From assembly GCA_048594975.1 (NCBI GenBank), contig JBMDXQ010000139.1, positions 1-19,335 of the forward strand: DNA of 19,335 nt, in the 5' to 3' direction. This stretch comes from JBMDXB01 sp048594975 (lineage in GTDB: Bacteria; Acidobacteriota; Vicinamibacteria; Vicinamibacterales; 2-12-FULL-66-21). The translations under genes and the position numbers were made by a program. This document shows positions 16,150 to 19,335 of the stretch, in pieces; within the stretch, counting starts at the first letter, position 1; each line of letters begins with the position of its first letter. The notes below the pieces were generated by a model. It searched no databases and was not told where the DNA came from. It worked only from the letters and a program-made list of their open reading frames with translations.

Positions 16150-17370
16150 ATGAAGAGTCTGATGGCCGTCGCCGTGGTGGTGGCGCTGGGGGCAGGGTCG
16201 GGCCCGTTTGCCGCAGCCGTGCATCCTGCTGCCGCCACGCAGACAGGCGGCGCGAAGGCGGCGGCGCCGGCGCTGAAGCCTGAGACGCTGGACCAGTTGC
16301 TCGCGCCCATCGCCCTCTATCCCGATGCGCTCCTTGGGCAGATGCTGCTCTGTGCGACCAATCCGGCGAAGCTCGGCGCGCTGGCCGAGTGGCTGCGCAG
16401 CCACGAGAACCTGAGTGGAAGTGCGCTCCAGGACGCCGCGAAAGCGTCGGGATTCGACGAGAGCTTCGTCACTATCGCGATCGTTCCGCAGGTGGTGAAC
16501 ACGATGGCGGAACGGATCGACTGGACCACGAAGCTGGGCCAGGCGTTCGTGGCCGACAGGTCCGCTGTCTTCGCGAGCATTCAGCGGTTGCGAGCCCGGG
16601 CACGGGATGCGGGCAAACTCAAGACCACGCCGCAGCAGGAGGTCGAGACGCGCACCACGTCGAGCGGCCAGCAGGTGATCGTCATCGAACCGGCCAATCC
16701 GCAGATCGTCTACGTGCCGCAATACAACGCGCAGACGGTGTATACGCCCACCACCACGTCCACGACGGTGGTCGTCCAGGAAGACGACAACACCGGGGCG
16801 GCCGTGGCAGCGGGCCTGATCGGCTTCACGGCGGGCATCGCCATCGGGGCGGCCATCGACAACGACTACTACTACGGCCCGTACGGATGGCGCGGCGGCT
16901 TCTACATGTACGACGACGCGTGGGACGACTGGTACGACCATCGGGAGGACGCGCGGGAAGACTGGATGGACCACCGGGAGGACCTGGCCGAGGAGCGCGG
17001 CGACCGGGCCCGCACGCAGCAGGAACAGAGGACCGAGCGACAGCAAACCCGGCAGGAGACGCGGCCCGAAGGGCAGGCGCAGCGCACCGAGCGCCAGCAG
17101 TCACGGCAGGAGGCGCGCCCGGAGTCCCAGGCGCAACGCGAGCAGCGTCGCGCCGACGCGCAGGCGCAGGCGGCCTCGCCGTCAGCGACGGGCCGTTCGA
17201 GCGCCGAATCACGCGGCTACAGCCGCGATGGCGCGAAAGCGTCCGGTGCACGGAGCGGGACCGGGTCCGACGCCTTCTCAGGCTACTCGAGCGGCCGCTC
17301 GGAGCGTGCCGCCAGCTCGCGCGGGGAGCGCAGCCGCAGCAGTTCGCGTGGCGGCGGCCGACGACGGTGA
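16150..17370 (+). CDS. DUF3300 domain secreted protein with low-complexity Arg/Gln/Ser tail
   Basis: A 406-residue exported protein of unknown function. Signal peptide about 1-30 (MKSLMAVAVVVALGAGSGPFAAA). The DUF3300 domain runs from about 40 to 205, with LDQLLAPIALYPDALLGQML at its start and VVNTMAERIDWTTKLGQAFVADRSAVFASIQRLR and IEPANPQIVYVPQYN later. A Gly/Ala-rich hydrophobic stretch (about 216-236, AAVAAGLIGFTAGIAIGAAID) resembles a membrane or glycine-zipper segment. The remainder is Tyr/Asp-rich, then Gln/Arg/Glu-rich with an 18-residue tandem repeat, then Ser/Arg/Gly-rich to the end. GAGGA lies 10 bp before ATG 16150. It is followed by DUF2950, a pairing I recall in many bacteria. 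Confidence 0.9.
   Translation: MKSLMAVAVVVALGAGSGPFAAAVHPAAATQTGGAKAAAPALKPETLDQLLAPIALYPDALLGQMLLCATNPAKLGALAEWLRSHENLSGSALQDAAKASGFDESFVTIAIVPQVVNTMAERIDWTTKLGQAFVADRSAVFASIQRLRARARDAGKLKTTPQQEVETRTTSSGQQVIVIEPANPQIVYVPQYNAQTVYTPTTTSTTVVVQEDDNTGAAVAAGLIGFTAGIAIGAAIDNDYYYGPYGWRGGFYMYDDAWDDWYDHREDAREDWMDHREDLAEERGDRARTQQEQRTERQQTRQETRPEGQAQRTERQQSRQEARPESQAQREQRRADAQAQAASPSATGRSSAESRGYSRDGAKASGARSGTGSDAFSGYSSGRSERAASSRGERSRSSSRGGGRRR
17029..17136 (+). repeat. 54-bp tandem repeat inside the DUF3300 gene
   Basis: Two in-frame 18-codon copies, 17029-17082 and 17083-17136, encode RTERQQ(T/S)RQE(T/A)RPE(G/S)QAQ. They differ at three residues, plus several synonymous bases, so the duplication is not recent. 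They lie in the Gln/Arg-rich tail. Confidence 0.85.
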
Positions 17371-17401
17371 GCGATCAGCTCCTCACCGGGTGAGGTTGGT
17401 T

Positions 17402-18352
17402 GTGACGAAGAAACGCGTCGGATGTGTGGTCATTCGCTCGCTGCTCGCGGGCGTGCTCGCGTGCGGACTGGTGGCGGCGCCTGCCGCGTGCAGGAGGCCG
17501 CAGGCAGCGCAGCGGACCTTCGCCTCGCCGGAGGCGGCGGTGCGAGCGCTGACCGACGCGGTCAAGAAGGAAGACGTCCCTGAAGTCCTCGCCATCTTCG
17601 GGCCGGAAGGGCAGGAGCTGATCGATTCGTCCGATCCCGTGGCGGCCCGTCGCAACCGCCAGATCTTCAACGTCGCGGTCGCGGAGCGGTGGCGTCTCGA
17701 CGATCACGGTACCAACGGGAAGACCCTGATCATCGGCCGCGAGGAGTGGCCATTCCCAATCCCGCTGGTGCCGGAGCGGGGCGCATGGCGGTTCGACACC
17801 GCCGCCGGAAAGCAGGAAGTGCTCGCCCGACGCGTCGGCCGCAACGAACTCGCGGTGATCCGCATCTGCCAGACCTACGTCGCCGCGCAGCGCCTTTACG
17901 CCCGAAGCGGCCACGACGGCCTGCCTGAGGGACTCTATGCAACCACGTTCCGGAGCGATCCGGGGCGGCACAACGGCCTCTACTGGCCCGCCGCCCGCGG
18001 TGAGAAGCGCAGCCCGCTCGGCGATCTGGTGGCGCAGGCCGCGCAGGACGGCCAGGTACCTGCTCAGGGTGGCCCGGAACCGTCACCGTTCCATGGGTAC
18101 TACTTCAGGATTGTGACCGCGCAGGGTCCTGCCGCGGCGGGCGGGGCGAAGAGTTACCTCGAGAAAGGCAGGCTCTCCGGCGGCTTCGCGCTGGTGGCCT
18201 GGCCCGCCCAGTACGACGTCTCCGGCGTCATGACCTTCATCGTCAATCACGACGGCATCGTCCACGAGAAAGACCTGGGTGCCGACACCGGCGCCGTGGC
18301 TCGCGTCCTGAGCGCCTACGATCCGGATTCGTCCTGGGTACCTGTTCAGTGA
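17402..18352 (+). CDS. DUF2950 family exported protein
   Basis: A 316-residue protein of the DUF2950 family. It has an N-terminal signal (RSLLAGVLACGLVAAPAAC) and could be a lipoprotein, although neither Cys fits a perfect lipobox. Family landmarks: FASPEAAVRALTDAVKKEDVPEVLAIFGPEG near the start, GAWRFDTAAGKQEVLARRVGRNELAVIRICQTYVAAQRLYA in the middle, PFHGYYFRIVTAQG, and GGFALVAWPAQYDVSGVMTFIVNHDGIVHEKDLG at the end. The function is unknown. The start is GTG 17402, with GAGG (17392-17395) 6 bp upstream; other in-frame GTG codons (17390, 17426) lack this. It lies 31 bp after the DUF3300 gene and overlaps the next start by 4 bp (GTGA), so the three genes form an operon. Confidence 0.92.
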   Translation: MTKKRVGCVVIRSLLAGVLACGLVAAPAACRRPQAAQRTFASPEAAVRALTDAVKKEDVPEVLAIFGPEGQELIDSSDPVAARRNRQIFNVAVAERWRLDDHGTNGKTLIIGREEWPFPIPLVPERGAWRFDTAAGKQEVLARRVGRNELAVIRICQTYVAAQRLYARSGHDGLPEGLYATTFRSDPGRHNGLYWPAARGEKRSPLGDLVAQAAQDGQVPAQGGPEPSPFHGYYFRIVTAQGPAAAGGAKSYLEKGRLSGGFALVAWPAQYDVSGVMTFIVNHDGIVHEKDLGADTGAVARVLSAYDPDSSWVPVQ

Positions 18353-19335
18353 GTCCTGCAGAACACCGCAGACCAGCGGCCCGCGTCCGGCGACGCTGCT
18401 GGTGCCGCAGGTCGCGCCGGCTCCGGCGGCCTGTCACGGGACGTCAGGCTCGGGCAATCGTCGTGGTCGCCGGCGTGGCGGTCGGAATCGCACGGGCCGA
18501 ATCTCCGCACGGCCAGGCGCAATTCAGGTCCGAGGTGCAGCTCGTCCCGCTCACGGTGACGGTCACCACTCACGCGGGCCGCTACCTGCCGGGACTGACG
18601 GCGGACGATTTCGTCGTCTTCGAAGAGGGCCGGCCGCAGACCGTCTCCTACTTCGCCACGGTCGACTCCCCGGTCGACCTCGCCCTGTTGATCGACACCA
18701 GCGCCAGCATGAGCCGCGATCTGCCGCTTGCGCAGGCAGCGGCGTGCGGCCTCGTCCGGCGCATGAAGCCGGGCGATCGCCAGTCGGTCTCGGGCATCTC
18801 GTCGAGCATGTTCGGGGTGCAGGGCCTGACCGGGGATCCGGAAAGCGTGGAGAACGCGATTCGATCGCTGCAGGCGGCCGGCATGACGGCGCTGTACGAG
18901 TCCATCTACATTCTCCTTCGCGACTTGGAGCGGGCGAGCCGCGCGGCCGTCGAGGTGCGGCGTCAGGCCATCGTCCTGCTCTCGGATGGACGGGACAATG
19001 CGAGTCGGATCGACTTCGAAGCCGTGCGGGATGCGGTTCGCCGCGGCGGCGTCGCTGTCTACGTGGTCCTGCTCGACCCCGATGCCCCGGACCCCAGTGC
19101 GGCCAGCAGGGCCCAGCAGGTCTCGGAGGCCGCGTTCAGAATGCGAGAGCTCGCCCGCGAATCAGGCGGGCAGATCTTCACGCCGCGATCGGCAAGCGAG
19201 CTGCCCGCGATCTACGAGGCGATCGGCCAGGAGCTTCAGAGCCAGTATCTGCTCGGCTACACCCCCACGCGGCCGGCCGACGACGGGAAGTTCCGCCGTA
19301 TCGCGGTGCGTGTTCGGCACCGCGATGCGGCGCAC
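18349..19335 (+). CDS. VWFA-domain protein of the acidobacterial type, 3'-truncated by the window
   Basis: 329 codons are visible and the frame is open to the last base. The start is GTG 18349 in a GTGA overlap with the DUF2950 stop. An Arg-rich N-terminus of about 34 residues precedes a hydrophobic stretch (ARAIVVVAGVAVGIARA) that would export the protein. Then comes VQLVPLTVTVTTHAGRYLPGLTADDFVVFEEGRPQTVSYF, the leading block of the VWFA-related acidobacterial domain (TIGR03436). The VWA fold follows: the metal-binding DTSAS (residues 116-120) in LALLIDTSASM, then AIVLLSDGRDN and VYVVLLDP. The SQYLLGYTPTRPADDGKFRRIAVRVR segment is the usual end of this domain. The role is unknown; VWA proteins usually bind protein partners through a metal ion. 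It is the third gene of the DUF3300-DUF2950 operon. Confidence 0.88.
   Translation, partial: MSPAEHRRPAARVRRRCWCRRSRRLRRPVTGRQARAIVVVAGVAVGIARAESPHGQAQFRSEVQLVPLTVTVTTHAGRYLPGLTADDFVVFEEGRPQTVSYFATVDSPVDLALLIDTSASMSRDLPLAQAAACGLVRRMKPGDRQSVSGISSSMFGVQGLTGDPESVENAIRSLQAAGMTALYESIYILLRDLERASRAAVEVRRQAIVLLSDGRDNASRIDFEAVRDAVRRGGVAVYVVLLDPDAPDPSAASRAQQVSEAAFRMRELARESGGQIFTPRSASELPAIYEAIGQELQSQYLLGYTPTRPADDGKFRRIAVRVRHRDAAH

Overview
The window is a GC-rich bacterial chromosomal segment with compact, mostly operonic genes. Three things point to Acidobacteriota, perhaps the Vicinamibacteria side (inference from remembered family distributions): a VWFA protein of the acidobacterial type at the right edge, a small secreted family at 12153-12725, and an F1Fo ATP synthase operon with unusually short delta and c subunits. 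I see no rRNA, tRNA, CRISPR array, transposase or phage gene.

Layout. 1-2912 (+): pyruvate formate-lyase (5' end cut by the window) and its radical-SAM activase, translationally coupled. 3176-3958 (+): a secreted protein of unknown function. 4176-4916 (+): an outer-membrane beta-barrel protein. 5040-5489 (+): a small ion channel with a potassium selectivity filter, whose tail overlaps the tail of the opposing ATP synthase operon. 5467-11877 (-): a complete F1Fo ATP synthase operon, atpBEFHAGDC. 12153-14661 (+): a small secreted protein followed after 4 bp by a PAS-GAF-AAA+-Fis sigma-54 enhancer-binding activator. 14939-16078 (+): an ABM-fold protein and a polyphosphate kinase 2. 16150-19335 (+): DUF3300 protein, DUF2950 protein and a VWFA protein that runs off the window.

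Main discovery. The intergenic regions appear to hold an undescribed sigma-54 regulon. Four sites match TGGNAYG-N4-GTGCW, with the -24 GG and -12 GC exactly 12 bp apart. They lie just upstream of the beta-barrel gene (4131-4146), the secreted protein/activator operon (12098-12113), the ABM-ppk2 operon (14911-14926) and, on the minus strand, the whole ATP synthase operon (11901-11916). Three short elements (4001-4036, 11981-12015, 14782-14816) each carry two tandem copies of a 16-bp palindrome close to CTCCGGYATRCCGGAG, 19-20 bp apart. Their centres lie about 113, 101 and 113 bp upstream of the three plus-strand -24 boxes, the usual distance for sigma-54 enhancers. The middle element sits between the divergent ATP synthase and activator promoters and could serve both. 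The simplest reading is that the activator at 12730-14661 binds the palindromes, controls its own operon, and switches the ATP synthase, a polyphosphate kinase and an envelope protein together. This is inference from sequence pattern; the consensus was derived from the same sites it describes.

The genes fit an energy-conservation theme: anaerobic pyruvate cleavage, the proton-driven ATP synthase, and polyphosphate-based nucleotide phosphorylation.
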